Shown: in pieces, positions 39,030 through 51,570 of the stretch
How positions within the stretch are numbered: the stretch's first letter is position 1
How the letters are laid out: each line of letters begins with the position of its first letter
Source: Rhyacichthys aspro
Lineage: Eukaryota > Chordata > Actinopteri > Gobiiformes > Rhyacichthyidae
NCBI GenBank assembly: GCA_036850595.1
Contig: CM072151.1
Span: 21,987,307 to 22,051,306, forward strand
DNA: 64,000 nt
Direction: 5' to 3'
Made by a program: the position numbers and the translations under genes
Notes under the pieces: model-generated
What the model was told of the DNA's origin: nothing
Seen by the model: only the letters and a program-made list of their open reading frames with translations
Databases searched by the model: none

Positions 39030-40440
39030 TAAATAAATCCAATGGCTACAATACAATTTTATCTCATCAAGTATCGTTATTATATTTTTATTGTTCTTCT
39101 TTGAGTGACATTTCACGTTCTATATTTACTTCACCACACCTGATTATATTCAGGTCACCAAGTTCTAATCATGTCTGAACATTCGTAATTACATTCCAGT
39201 TTGTATCCACTTCACACCAGCCTAGTAACAGGGTAATGACTCCCTCTTTGTCTTCAGCTCTGCACAAGGATCTATCTACCTCAGCCTGTCCCGAGGCAAG
39301 TTAGCCCTGCGACACAAATTAACACGTTTGGTGCGTGCACAACAAGAATTATGAACAGCCCCTCGTGTTATTCTTGAAGCTGACAGGATAATTTGATTTG
39401 CAGGAAGTGGATGCTAGAGGGTAGGAGGAAATGGAGATGTTTGAGAGACAAGGAAGCAGTGATGGCAGGAAGTGATAGATGGATGAACGGATGGAGCGAT
39501 AGAGAGGCGCGTTTAAAGAGTGTGGCGATGCTGCAGATTAGGCTTTGAAATATTAGTCAGTGTGTAGCGGCAGCTGGGACATGCATTCATGGCAGAATAT
39601 TTACAGTAATAGACAGGTCTGACTTACAGTCTGTCACATGGTAGACCAACCAGCACCTGTGGGGTTATAAGGCTTTATATATGTTTCCATCCAGCATGAG
39701 TTGGTTTAGATGTATAGTGATTGTATGCATAATGTAAAAGTATGGCATTGTTTTGCAAAGCCAGTATTTGGTAAAGTGATCCTCATTTTGTGTTATAATG
39801 TGTTTTACTGTTTTTGTAATTGTTTGTAGGTGAATGTGAGCAAAGCATTTGTTATTATTGAATTTAACTGAAAATTGTGGTTATCTGCATTTGGAAAACT
39901 ACTAATTAGACTCTGGTCTGTGTTGTCAACATATAATTTATAATTTTAAATATAATATTTGACCTTGGTTTAACCACAAAACTCAAATTTGATCATTGTA
40001 GTCAAAGGAGGCCAAGCACCACATAAGACATGTACACAAAAATAATGAGAACCACACTGACAAGCAAACCCTTCTTACTCTGTCTGGGGGTTTTAACAAC
40101 TCTGCCAACAATAGCAGAGTGTATTCATATTTATATGTCCCTTAGTCCATTGCCTTATTTCCAAAAATAAGGTGAAACCCATTACTTGTTGTATTGTAAA
40201 GGTAGGGTGTGTTCTTTTTGGTGGCATCTGTTGGTGAAAATATAGGTTATAAATCCACTGCTCCTTTTTACTGCATGTAAACAGCCATGGTAACCCTGCA
40301 GGGACATTCTCTATACTCAGACAAAATAGGTGCACTCTGGACAGTTGTAGGAACAAGAAGTAATGTCTCCTTCCACTGGCTTCTGTGGAACTTTAATTGT
40401 CTTTTTCTTCAGGGTAGATAAATGCAAAACATGTTGACAT
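39030..40440. other. Non-coding, no gene recognised
   Basis: AT-rich sequence with a purine-rich stretch near 39410-39510. Nothing codable or RNA-like was supported. Confidence 0.55.
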
Positions 40441-40446
40441 ATTTAC

Positions 40447-40600
40447 ACACTATGGGCAACGGTGGCTCAGGAGGTAGCACGACTTGCCCACTAACCAGAA
40501 TGGCACTTTATCTCCATCCCGTGTATGAATGGATGAAAGGGCATTTGTTACAGAGTAATTGGAGTGCCAGCACTGGTACAAAAATGTTATGTATCTACAC
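40447..40600 (+). repeat. Remnant of a second tRNA-derived SINE family
   Basis: GGTGGCTCAGGAGGTAGCAC followed by GCCCACTAACCAGAA and GTGTATGAATGGATGAAAGG resembles a distinct fish SINE type whose head reads 'GTGGCTCAGGTGGTAGAGC' and whose body contains 'GTGTATGAATGGGTGAATG' (from memory). The B box and tail are not recognisable. Confidence 0.5.
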
Positions 40601-41389
40601 AAAACACAGCATGTAACAACAAACATAAAATTCTCAAGGAGTGGACTGTAAAAAGGCTGAATATTTTCCAATTACATTTCTTAGATTTGCTTCTTTATTA
40701 AAGGACCTTCTGTGTTTTATGTCAGTAGTTTACCGGTACAGGCTATGTGCAACACTCTCTGAAGGTCAGGTATCATTGCTTTAAGTTTCATTATTACTGT
40801 TTTAATCTATTCACATAACACTAAATAAGTCAAAAAAGATGGGTATTTCAGTGAATACTTTGGCAGCATGCACTGGTCGCTACTACATTTGTTTTTGTCT
40901 GTCGGCCTGCACCAATGACAGAGGTGCATGATGGGAATCAGAGTGGCTATATAAATACCTCCACAGCCCCACACTCTTTTTGTGTCTCTCTGCAGCCTCT
41001 TATCTGTCCCTTCTATAATTGTCTTATTTAAATGGACGTTTAACTTCAGTGGTGTGATTCTACCTGCTGAAGATAAGCAGTGCTTTTCAAATGCAAATCC
41101 ACACGACACAAACAGACCATCGCTCGTCTTTGGAATACAATTAGTTTTGTTAATGTTCGGGCCGCTTTGGGACTGGGCTAAGTGTCTGCATGACAAGTTC
41201 CAGAGTCTTATTTATAGAAACGTTCATAGCTATAGACCCAAAAGTGACAATGCATTTGAATTATGTAAATGTCCTGTGAATAATGTCCAGTCCTATTCTC
41301 CACATCAAACAGGATGTACAGAAACAGGAAGTTAGGACTGTGAGTGTTTAGCACTTTTTTATCACAGCATATAGATTGTATTAGATCCC

Positions 41390-41530
41390 AGGGCTCGCTG
41401 GCAGTGGATCTGTGTGTGGATTTTGCATGTCCTCTGTGTATTTTTTTGTGCTACCATGAGTTATCTCTGGCTTTCTCCCAAAGACATGCATTCGGAATTA
41501 AATTGGTGACAGTGAACACAGAGTTGGGGC
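41390..41530 (+). repeat. Decayed SINE body fragment
   Basis: TTTTGCATGTCCTCTGTGTA, CTTTCTCCCAAAGACATGCA and AAATTGGTGACAGTGAAC follow the order of the SINE body at 16255-16360. Head and tail not seen. Confidence 0.6.
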
Positions 41531-41694
41531 CTATCTTTGTTACATTTGTGTAAGTTTCTGTTAGTTTTTCATGATTCTCTTGCTGTGAGGTAATTAATTT
41601 GGGGGAAAGCTTGTTCTTAGCATTAGATGCACAGGCGAGGTTAGCTCCTGCAACACAGCAAGAGAATTGTGGGACATCTGTGACATGACAATAC

Positions 41695-41800
41695 CATAGA
41701 TTCTGAATGTTCTCCCCATGTTACTGTGGTTTCTCTTTGGACATTCTGGCATCCTCCAACTCTTCAAAGACATGCATGTTTCTGTGAATTACAGAATGTT
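41695..41800 (+). repeat. Decayed SINE body fragment
   Basis: TGTTCTCCCCATGTTACTGT, TTCTCTTTGGACATTCTGGC and CAAAGACATGCATGTTTCTG correspond to the SINE body (compare 16255-16345 and, inverted, 59640-59740). Confidence 0.65.
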
Positions 41801-44800
41801 AATTTAAAGAGAGATTAAAAGAAAATAATAGGTAAAAAAAATAAAATATTAATTCTAAAATAACTTAATGTAATTGTTTCTAATTTTGACACTGATCTGC
41901 ATTACATTTTTACATGTAACACGTATTGCTATGTAGCCTAATGTTATGTAATATTTCCAGAAACATTTGTAACAAGGAAATCTCCCGCAGAGGAAAGCAA
42001 CCAAAAACATACTATATAACACACTATAGAAGCTAGCTAGCACTAAGACCAGCTCTGCAGCACAGACGCCCCTCACACAGCTCTCCCTGTCACAAACAAA
42101 AAGAAAACATTACAAAGAGTTGAATACTTAATTTTACCACCCCCTAATAATTAATATTTAAAATAGGCTTCTGTGTTTTTAAGGAAGAATTTATTAAGGT
42201 ACATAAGAAAATAGAACACATGATGATGTGGTTTTAGTGTCTCTCATAAATGGCGTCCTATGATATATGTAAAGACTGCTGATAGAGATGCTTGGTATTA
42301 TTGTAAAGCCACTTAAAACTGTAGTTAAAGCCATTACCTGTGAAATCTCATGATGTTTGTGATGTATGAACCAGTAAATCTGTAGGCCACTATAATTCCA
42401 ACTTTTTCCAAAACATCTTTTCTTGTATTGATTTTTACAATTTGACACACTTCACAGCTTTAATTTTCAGTTAAACCTCTTTCCATGACAAACAATTATC
42501 TACCACTCCATTTAAGTAGCTCCATTTCCTATGCTTTGGAAATGTTGACACTTTTGACGTCTACAGATTCCAGAATGTCACCACCACAAGTGTTTATTTT
42601 AATAACACAGCAGCACAATTCCCACGCCACATCTACTATTTCATTTCCTCGTATGGTAATCCAGTCACTGCTGAATGCTAATGTGTGCGTTACCTCAGTT
42701 TTTAAGTGTCAGCAGGCAAACAGGGCACACCTGAAAAGCACGCCGCTCCCTGGTGCTGTCTAAATAAAGGCAGAATGACAGAATACCGTGTAGCGGCGTG
42801 TTCATTATTTTCCAGTGAGGAATGCTTTGTGCCTCATCAGCATATTCCCCAGTCGGCTGGCCCTCATGCTGCCGTCTTCAGGCCTGCACCACAGAGACAC
42901 ACTGCTGCTGCTGCTGCACTCGTATTTGTTTTTGCAGAAGACAGCGCAACACTCACATTCAATCACTGTTCTGATCAAAAAGAGGTAATTATATTTACAA
43001 AGCAGAGACATGGCAGGTTACACAAAGTGGATGTTTACAAGAGATTCAGAATGCATAATTCAAAACTGCAATTGTTTTGTGCTTCTTCAAAACTGATGTG
43101 GACAGAGCTTTCGGCATCCAACAAGTTTCTACATACAAACCCTTTTCCAAGAACATAAAAAGAAAAAAAAAAGAAAAAAATTGATGGTGGAAGCATTACC
43201 ACCATTAACCGTATGTACAAGAACAATATTTATTAAAACCGTCACACCTGTACCCTTGTAGCAGAGCCATTAATCCCAAGCCACGTTCTATACTGTTCCA
43301 TAGTGCTTTGTTTGCATGCTGCTACGTTAGACCCTGATGTGTGCTCAGTGTTATTTCACCACAATTATCTCAGAGCTGTGATTGGTTGTATTATGCTAGA
43401 AAAAAAAAAAAATCTTGTCTAAATAAGAGAATCAATCCTTTTGTATGAGTGATCTTATGAATTAATTATTTACGAATGCATGAACAATTGCAATGTCTGG
43501 TTTTGTTATATCGCAGTGCACGGTCATCCAGTGCTTTATTCAGTTAGTCTAGTTCTATAAACAAGCATGAATGCTGCCACCCAAGCCTCGGTGCTCTATC
43601 TGTGCCAAGACCATGTTGTGGGCACTGGCTGTCTTCCAAATGAACTCTGGAACAGATTCACTCAAGTGTTTACTTCCAGGAGAGTATGGGGGATAAAAGG
43701 TCTTGTTGCAGGCTATGACAGTCACAGTCAGCGTTCCCTTGTGGGTCCAGTGCTTCCAGTTATGGGCCATGTAGGTCGATGATGAAATTAGGGCCAGGGG
43801 TTCTGCATGTAGGACTGTAAATTCAAAAAACTGAAAAGAAAAAAAAACCCTCAGAAATTAACTGTCAGGTCCAAATGCCATAAAACAATATAACTATAAC
43901 AATAAACTAAAAGTAAAAAAAAAAAAAAATCAAACTAAATATTATTTACACTACATTAAAACTCAGATTGAAAGGATAAAATCATTTGCAACACATTGCC
44001 AAAAATACAGAATTCCCCTGCCCCACAGCCATATTTTATGCCAACTTTTATTTCCGTCTCACTTTATCTCATGAAGTCTTTAAAGGGAATTTGTAATTTA
44101 GTTTAAAAATGTTTAAACATTAAACCCTAGATCAAAGATTTCAAAGTACAGGCACTGGCGTCTAACATGTCCCAGAGTAACCTACAGTGGTTAGTGGAGA
44201 GTATGATCAAGACGGATTTGCCAGATTTTCACATCAGAAGTTTGTCAGTATGTGATTTCTGTCTGATCTTTGGTTTAATGGTCATTTTTCTCTCTCAAAG
44301 GACATGATATATTCACACCATCCTATGTAATGTAACTTCATTCTTTGTTTTTAACATAATATTCTGCCATGGACTATGTGTGGCATATATAGATGTCTAT
44401 ATGCCAGGCCATTTATTTTGGTAAACTATTGTCCTGATTAACAAAAATAAAATCACATTGGGTTACTTTTTTCTGTAATCTTTCCATCGTTCTAAGGAAC
44501 AAAATATAACAAAGATTCATAATTACAAGACTGATATAATAAAAAAGTGATAGTTCTGGTATGACTGTTTGAACCAGTTAACAGGATTAAGGCTTCAGTG
44601 CTTTTACAAATTAAATGCAGGTAAATTGAATTAGTCATTCCTTTCTTTCACAGCAGTCAGGCTCTGTGTCAGTTCAGAACCTGAATTTGAATCAGACAAC
44701 ACCAAAAAAACATCCAGCCCACACGAAACAGCACTTGGCCCTTTCTTACTTCTTTCTACTTAGCCCCAATTACATTTTTTTGGCCAAGAATTAAGTAGCC

Positions 44801-47800
44801 AACTGACCAATAGTGTTCATGTTAAGTGATTTTGTCCAAAATAAATCTTGCATCCAGTAAATGCCTCTTTTTACCATTGGCCTGTTCTGGAAACCTCCCT
44901 TATCTTCTTGTCATCTGGATTAACAACACCTCCACCACTGCTCACTTTTTGTTGCTTTCTTTCGTATTTCTGGACTTGTTTTAAAAGGCCTGTGAGATGG
45001 ATGTGAGATAGATCGAGATGGGTCGAGAATAAAGCGGGCAGATCAGGGGGGCAGATTAGCATTAGCTCTGGACGAGCTGTAAATACAACAATACCTTTTG
45101 TTTAGTACACTCCATGTGTGTTTATATATATAAATTAGCATTTTTTATTCCTTTTGCCCCATTCTGAGAAGAACGTGCCTGGCATGGACATGGTATATGT
45201 CTCCAAAAGCCTCCAGAAGTCTATAGCCATTACAGAAGTGCACTGCTGTGAAAGATCGATATCTTCAGGCTTTAACACCTTGCTACATCTAAATACAGCC
45301 CTATATGTGTTGTTGTTTTTACTGGTCCTTAACTGGACCATGCAAATAACCAGCTAACCTTTTATGTTGACAGTTTGGGATTTGTCAAGTTTTCTCTTAA
45401 GCTCAGAAATACAACAGCTTAAAGCATAAACATGGCATTCCTTATATTTTCAGTTCATTCCTGTTCATTGTTGCCGCTGTATCTCAGGCTGACAGCATTA
45501 TTTTCTGCGGCTGTTGTCGAGGGAGGTGCTGTGCCCCGCTGCCGTACTAATCATTCTTCCTGCCGTGCTCTTTGTGATTGCTAGCTCGTCCCTGCATTGC
45601 AGCTAAATTGAATCAATTAAAATCTTTCTTGTAGATGGCTGCCGTTGCTTCCACCAGATTAGGCTTTGATCAAGAAATGCACAAATAAATAAATAAGGCG
45701 GCAGTGGAGGAATGGAAAGGGAATGAACTCAATTAAACAGTGAGCAGTGCGAAGCGAGTGTCTTCTGGTGTCAGGCCCAGATGCAAATGTGCCGTGTTTG
45801 TTGGTGGCTGTGCTGTCGTTCCTCTGCATATACTCAGTACACTGAGGCTGGTAGAAATGAAGAAATGACATTATGACTCACTGTAGAAGCATGTGTTATT
45901 GCTTTTGTCGACTCTACAATTAAATTCTAAATCCTTTTCAGCCCACATTTTCTTTCCAGAAGCATTAACCTTTTATTTCCATTCTTGTCCCAACCCCACC
46001 TCTCACTCACCAACAACAGCATAGCAACCTTTCCTGCTTTTATTTGATTAAAATATCTACCACTAGATCAATTTGTCACAGCAAAATAGTAATACATTAC
46101 ATCACCGAAGTTTAGAGCTTTCCTTAAACGTCTCTGAGTTAAGCATCAGATCGCCACAAACCTGCAGCTGTCTCTGTCTTCTTGAACGTTGTATGAATAC
46201 CTTGCCATAATTTATCTGTGTTTTACTTTGCTTCCCTTTTCTTGATATCAGTTTTTCTTTGTGGTGCTGTTTCTCTGAGAAAACAGATGTATCCAGTGCT
46301 GGAATAGACACTTTCTCTGTAATAGTCATTACTTCCTGGTTGACATCGGTGTAGACCAATGGCAGGGTCCGCAACTCTTTGTGAGCATGTGATTGGCCAA
46401 AGCTTCTAGCTTCTAGCTAAATATTCACTTTATTAAAATCCTTAATAATGAAATATAGATGATGTTATAAAGCTATTAGAGATTGTTAGGTAATGAAACG
46501 GTCTGATTTCTCTAATTTCTCTTTAAAACAATGAAATAAAATAAATAAAAATAAAATAAGACACAAAATTTTATAACATTAAGGGTTTTATTTCATTTAG
46601 ATTTCTCACTCATGAGGAATATATACTGTCTATATGCACCTCATTGTCATCCAGTCCATCATCGTTTCTTAAATGCTCCAGTCTGATATTCTGCACCAAC
46701 ATGCTTGCTCTAATGATTTCTGGATGTCCAGTTTTTGTCACGTCTGGTGCCTCCAGGGCAGGTTGCAGATTTAAACCTCTCACTTCTCTTTTTTGGGCAC
46801 ATGAAGAGAAATGTAAAGAGAAATTGCTTTTTAAAAAGGTTGGTTAAACCTATGCCTTGTTAAACATATTGTCCTCTCTGGGCAGTAGTAGGAAGATAAG
46901 GAAATGGATTCTTCCATTGGGCTGAATGGAGCTTTACTTGTCAATTTTTTCAACATGGACAAATGATATGATTACAATGTTAAAAACATTGCCTTGACAG
47001 TTCCATTTTATTCAACTTGACTACAGCGTTTCATACAATGCACTAATATACAACAGTATCAGTGAAAGCCAGTATAATGAGCTTAGGCCCAGACCTACAA
47101 CATTTTATGTAGTGCACATCTGTATGATGGCTGAGAAATATTGGGGCAGGTAATCCATCACTACAAACTGTATGACAGAGGAATGATGTACTTGTTTGTA
47201 TTTGTGGAAATCTGTGGTTAACATTGAATATAGGCCTCTCTCTTCCATTTTGCTCTGGTAAAACTCACGTGTTGCCGAATATTTTTCTGTCTTTCTTTAT
47301 CTTATGTTCTCAGAATTGTAAACAACATTGACCTCTACATATATTTCAAGGTGACTCAAGGCCATTTATTATTATGTTAGAGCCATGGACATAACCTTTT
47401 ACTGGAATTGTTTGTGGAGAGAGAGAGAAAAAAGGTCTATATGGTTAAAGGCTTCTTTTTGTATATCTTCGCTCATGTATTCAGATATATGTTGTGGCCT
47501 CAAAACCCCTTTTCTATTAGAGCTTTTTAATATACCATGTATGGTGATGTTGTTATTACATGAGAACACACTTCCTCTGAGACATTAGTGCGAGACTCCA
47601 CGTGCCCTCGATGCGTCCCTGTGGAAATGAAGCATGTGAAGCGGGTAATGAGTAGTCTTTGTGGCCAGGGCTGGACAATGAGGCCATGAGAACATGAGGG
47701 AGGAGGCGCAGTGAGGGGATGAGTGAGTGTGATGGTGGGTGGGTGCTCTTGGTGGGTTTTTGTGGGGAGTCCCTAATGCCTGCAGTGGGTAATAGAGCTC

Positions 47801-48003
47801 TTAACATGGAAATGTGCAGCCATGATGATGGGGTCGGACATGAAATACTTTTTAAACGACCAACGCTCTCCTGTGGCCAGACTGCAGCTGTCTTATCTTG
47901 TATCTACATTCATTTCTTGTAGTACTATATCTGTTCTGGAAGGAAAATATTCAGTGTTCGACTCTGAGCAAGAATGTGTACAACAAGAGCACATCACAGC
48001 ACA
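41801..48003. other. Non-coding; several GC-richer islands
   Basis: No exon recognised. Islands of mixed base composition occur at 42600-43000 (with a short CTG run at about 42902-42917), 43560-43800 (open 71 codons on both strands, unrecognised) and 45470-45860. These are candidates for conserved enhancers of the nlgn1 locus; the sequence alone cannot show conservation. Poly-A runs near 43392-43404 and 43916-43929 are simple sequence. Confidence 0.55.
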
Positions 48004-48400
48004 GAAACCACTTTAGTCAAAGTCACCAATGATCTGTTAGTAGCTTCAGGTAATTGACTGGTCTCTGTCCTAGTCCATAACATCTCAGTGCAGCCTTTGA
48101 CACAATAGACCACAGTCTCCTGTTACAGAGGTAAGAGTCTGACATTGGCATTAGAGGATCAGCTCTCAGCTGGTTTAAATCTTATCTAATTGACAGACAC
48201 CAATTTGTAAAGTAGTAAAGGAGCAATTATCAGCATGCACGTTAGCCAGCTATTGACTAGCAATGGGCTGAGTTCTAAGACCTGTTGAACTATTAGGAAC
48301 TGCTTGGAACATCAGAGTTATATTTGACCAGGTTTTATCATCTAAAGCACACCAACATTAAGCCTGTAAAACAGTTTTTTTTCCCCTCTTGCTATTCATA
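48004..48400 (+). pseudogene. Decayed LINE reverse-transcriptase fragment (L2/CR1/Rex1-like)
   Basis: In one frame 48004-48051 reads ETTLVKVTNDLLVASG. After a frameshift, about 48093-48213 reads SAAFDTIDHSLLLQR, then a stop, then GIRGSALSWFKSYL. Near 48305-48380, after another shift, a diverged GVIFDQVLSSKAH-like stretch follows. This order (LVKVTNDLL, LDLSAAFDTIDHS, GTALSWFSSYL, LGVIFD) is that of the reverse transcriptase of jockey-superfamily fish LINEs. Multiple frameshifts and stops show it is long dead. Confidence 0.8.
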
Positions 48401-50316
48401 AGTTGTCCCTCTGTCCCACTCTCCTTTGGAGGAGTGGATACTGTTGTCTGGTCAGCTGTAGACATCCCAATGATGATTTGACCTTAGCTGGCCCCATCAG
48501 TGCGCCTGTGCAGCTCCATAAATTTAATGTTCCAAAAGATGGGAATAAACCAGAAACAGTTTCACGTTTACAGCAGCAGTATACGACTGTACCTCCAACA
48601 TCTCACTGCTACACTACGGTTTACTCTTTATGTTAATTATGTGTGCATACAAGTTTGAAAAAGTTTGTTTCAAATACAGTTCATATCTCAAATAGAGACA
48701 ACTTTTTCGGCTGCTCTGTGACACAGTTGTTTCTGCAGCAGATGTCTCTCTTCAGTACCCAGCAGAGTGGAAACAAGAGCCTTTTGAGGTGTGACCCGTA
48801 CCAAACCATCCCACACTGACCGTACTGACCCTACAGTGAAAAAGAGGCTGTAGTTTTGCTTTAATATCAGCCTTATCAGAAGCATTAGTAATTCACATTT
48901 GCACCGTATGGTACACGAATCATGCTTTGCGATGTTCACAGGATTCATAACTGGGTGGCTGATCCATTGCTTTTTTCCTTTCCATTACTTATTTAGGATT
49001 TGTTTCTGCTCTGCCCGTCCATGGAATTTTCAGAGTTCTTCTCAGACTGTCAAATGTCTGTCACCTTCTTACTGCTCTCCTGTTTCAGCTCCTCACAGCA
49101 GCACCGCTTTCACACTATATGAGAGTCTTAAAAACAGCTTCTACATGCGTTTGGCACTTTATTGAATTTAGGATTTTTTTATTGGTCATTGTTCTAAAAT
49201 ATTGGCATTAAAATAATTAATATTCACAGTTAACACAACGTGTTAAAATACTCCATTAAACATTATGTCTACAGCATAAAGATGGTTATTAATTACATTA
49301 TAATTTGTAAGGCTGTTTTACCAAAACAAAACTCTAATTGCTTCCATCAGAAGAAGATCAGTTCTATTCAATTATTAAATAGTGAAAACATAAAACATAA
49401 TTCATAAACCACAGCACATCTTCTCCTGCCCCGACACAGTCTTGGTACAAGTTGTTCGTTCTATTCAGGGCAGGGTCAGAGATTTGCATATGTCTCTCTC
49501 TAAAATAATCACTTCTGTGTTATATTTAGCGTATCCACATTTAAATGGGTCCACAGGGTAATAACTCCTGCTTTATTGCAGCAGATTATTAAACAGCTGC
49601 TGTTGGGGGTTCTCTGTGCAGACAGAAATATGCATGTGCTTAAGTACAGTGGAATTTAAAGAAGAGCAGAAATAGAATGAACCCCGTCCCTTGTGATCTT
49701 GCTTTTGTGTGTGTCATGATTAAAATCATTTAAAAAGTGCATAACATACTGACTGTGCATAAGCCTTGTGATGTTTTGGGGACTGGTCAGACTGGTGTTG
49801 TCTACATGATGCATACACGTAAAGTCTGCTTTTACAGTCTGCACAAAGCCTTACAGTCACTATACAAAAAGCTAAAGTAAAGACATGTGAAAAAGTCCTG
49901 GTAATGTTCACATTGGCATTGTCAAGGTTGACTTTTCTGGATAAGATCTTCACTTGATTAGATTAAAGTTCATTTTTGAAGGTACTAGGTACTTTTTGAA
50001 CCCAGGCTGGTGAAGGTCATGTGATCTGTCAGACCATTTGTAGCTGTGTAGCTTTGGACAGAAACATTTTGTAAAGTGTGACTTGCTTTGTGTGGACTTC
50101 TTCGAATCCATAATGCATGCAATCTTGTTTAACGTCATTTCTTCCAGACCAGCAATATTATTTGTGACTGTTAAATTATTGAAGAACCTTTTATTACTTT
50201 GTTATTATTTTAATGCGGATTAACTCAGACTGTTATGGCTAAATACAGCCATTTGCTGCAACGTAAATTGTGGAGGATAATCTGTTTAAATACCATCTGC
50301 TGTGTGTCTGCTGCAG
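48401..50316. other. End of the upstream nlgn1 intron, with acceptor
   Basis: AT-rich non-coding sequence. It ends in the acceptor CTGTGTGTCTGCTGCAG (ending 50316) just before the first visible neuroligin exon. No branch point can be assigned with confidence. A less AT-rich stretch at 48390-48630 has no recognisable content. Confidence 0.7.
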
Positions 50317-50529
50317 GGTTCCTGAGTACTGGCGACCAAGCGGCCAAAGGGAACTACGGTCTGCTGGACCTGATCCAGGCTCTGCGCTGGACCAGTGAGA
50401 ACATTGCAGCGTTTGGCGGTGATCCGTTACGAATCACGGTGTTTGGCTCAGGGGCCGGAGCCTCATGTGTGAACCTTCTGACTCTCTCCCACTACTCTGA
50501 GGGCAACCGCTGGAGCAACTCCACCAAAG
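50317..50529 (+). CDS. nlgn1: Neuroligin-1 exon: esterase-like domain with splice-site-B insert
   Basis: This internal exon starts in phase (GG completes a Gly codon) and encodes FLSTGDQAAKGNYGLLDLIQ, through RWTSENIAAFGGDPLRITV, to HYSEGNRWSNSTK, ending one base into the next codon at donor AAAG|GTAATA. It is the region around the nucleophile elbow of the alpha/beta-hydrolase fold. The catalytic serine of acetylcholinesterase (G-E-S-A-G) is replaced here by FGSGAG, with Gly at the nucleophile position, as expected for a non-enzymatic adhesion protein. The last nine residues, GNRWSNSTK, are the splice-site-B insert typical of neuroligin-1, and its N-S-T sequon is a known glycosylation site that weakens binding to some neurexins. 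The insert and DLIQALRWTSENI identify NLGN1 rather than NLGN2/3/4. Full exon 213 nt; 186 nt without the insert. Confidence 0.97.
50503..50529 (+). promoter_or_regulatory. nlgn1: Splice-site-B segment with potential alternative GC donor at 50503
   Basis: The 27 nt encode the neuroligin-1 B insert and are contiguous with the exon. Omitting them in frame requires an upstream donor after GAGG (50502). The dinucleotide there is GC (GAGG|GCAACC), not GT. GC-AG introns are a known minor class. The downstream donor (AAAG|GTAATA) is a better match to consensus, so the insert-containing form is predicted to dominate. Confidence 0.6.
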
Positions 50530-51303
50530 GTAATACACTGTGAAATGTTGTCAACAGAAAAATATTACTTTGTAAACTGACAGAAAGGGCCAGAAAAGTG
50601 CCAGCACAAACACACATGCATGTGGAGGTGAACTGGTAAATCTAAAATAGCCCATGGTGAATGTGAGTGACAGTCTGTCTGCGCATGTTGTTAAATCCAA
50701 CCCATGCAATTTACTAGCAATTGTCCAGTGTGAACCCTGCCTCAGGCCTGAGTGCATTTATTTGAACACCTCAGAAGTACTTTGTTGGTACATAATATGC
50801 ACACAGCAAGACTTCTGCACTTTATGGAGTTATCAAACAAAACAATCCTATTGTTTTACACTTTTCATTTCTCACTGTGAATTTTAATTAATGTGCATGT
50901 ATTCCTTTGTTTTTAAAAGTTCAAAGTCACTAATGTGATGGGCCTCTGGTTGAGTTAAAAGAGCCCATATGACTGACATTATTATATCTCTTGCTTTTGT
51001 TCTCATGGCTTAGTGCTTGGAGTTCCTCTGCACATTTCAAACTTCATAATAAAGACAGTGGCTGAGGTCAATGAGTTTGTTTGCAGGTAACAAAAGAAAA
51101 AAAAAAAAATCAACAATGACAAAAAAACTTTTCCAAAAACCTAGTATATACCTACATATATAACCTACACTAGGCTCGGGTTTAGGTTACAACCACAGAG
51201 ATAAACTTTTTTGTGTTCAGATGAGCTGGAAACCACGGCTTTGGTAATAAAACATGCAATCATCCTAAAGTCTTGACCTTGAATTTTCTGTGTTTCTTTC
51301 CAG
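50530..51303 (+). other. nlgn1: nlgn1 intron, 774 bp
   Basis: GTAATA donor and TTTCTTTCCAG acceptor, phase 1. It contains a decayed SINE (50590-50755) and a poly-A run near 51092-51106. No coding sequence seen on +. A 154-codon minus ORF beginning at 51629 and extending into this intron is a shadow of the next exon. Confidence 0.9.
50590..50755 (+). repeat. Decayed SINE inside nlgn1 intron
   Basis: ACATGCATGTGGAGGTGAAC, TAAATCTAAAATAGCCCATG, AATGTGAGTGACAGTCTGTC and AATTGTCCAGTGTGAACCCT followed by GCCTCAGGCCTGAG match the order of the body and tail of the complete SINE at 16320-16460. Head and terminal GAAT repeats are missing. Confidence 0.75.
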
Positions 51304-51570
51304 GTCTGTTCCAGCGGGCCATAGCTCAGAGTGGGACAGCTCTGTCCAGTTGGGCGGTGAGTTTCCAGCCAGCCAAATATGCTCGAATGTTGGCTCGGAA
51401 GGTGGGCTGTAACCTGGAGGACACAGTGGAGTTGGTGGCCTGTCTGCAGAAGAAACACTACAAGGAGCTGGTGGATCAGGATATCCAGCCGGCCCGCTAC
51501 CACATCGCATTCGGACCGGTGATCGACGGGGACGTTATACCAGATGACCCACAGATACTCATGGAACAGG
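51304..51570 (+). CDS. nlgn1: Neuroligin-1 exon: esterase-like domain, first disulfide
   Basis: Encodes GLFQRAIAQSGTALSSWAVS, FQPAKYARMLARKVGC, NLEDTVELVACLQKKHYKEL and VDQDIQPARYHIAFGPVIDG, ending DVIPDDPQILMEQ plus one base; donor CAGG|GTATGG, phase 1 at both ends, 267 nt. It continues the alpha/beta-hydrolase fold. The cysteine pair GC(N...)AC, ten residues apart, corresponds to a conserved neuroligin disulfide loop. In mammalian neuroligins, as I recall, this sequence is the first third of a single 790-nt exon, whereas here the exon stops at 51570. Residues outside the loop closely follow NLGN1 (RYHIAFGPVIDGDVIPDDPQ). Confidence 0.97.

Noticed and set aside
1..50316. Upstream neuroligin exons (signal peptide, splice-site A, the exon ending in YRLGVLG)
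   Set aside because: I looked for the YIHGGSYMEGTG and TVNYRLGVLG coding segments and did not see them; they are presumed to lie left of the window.
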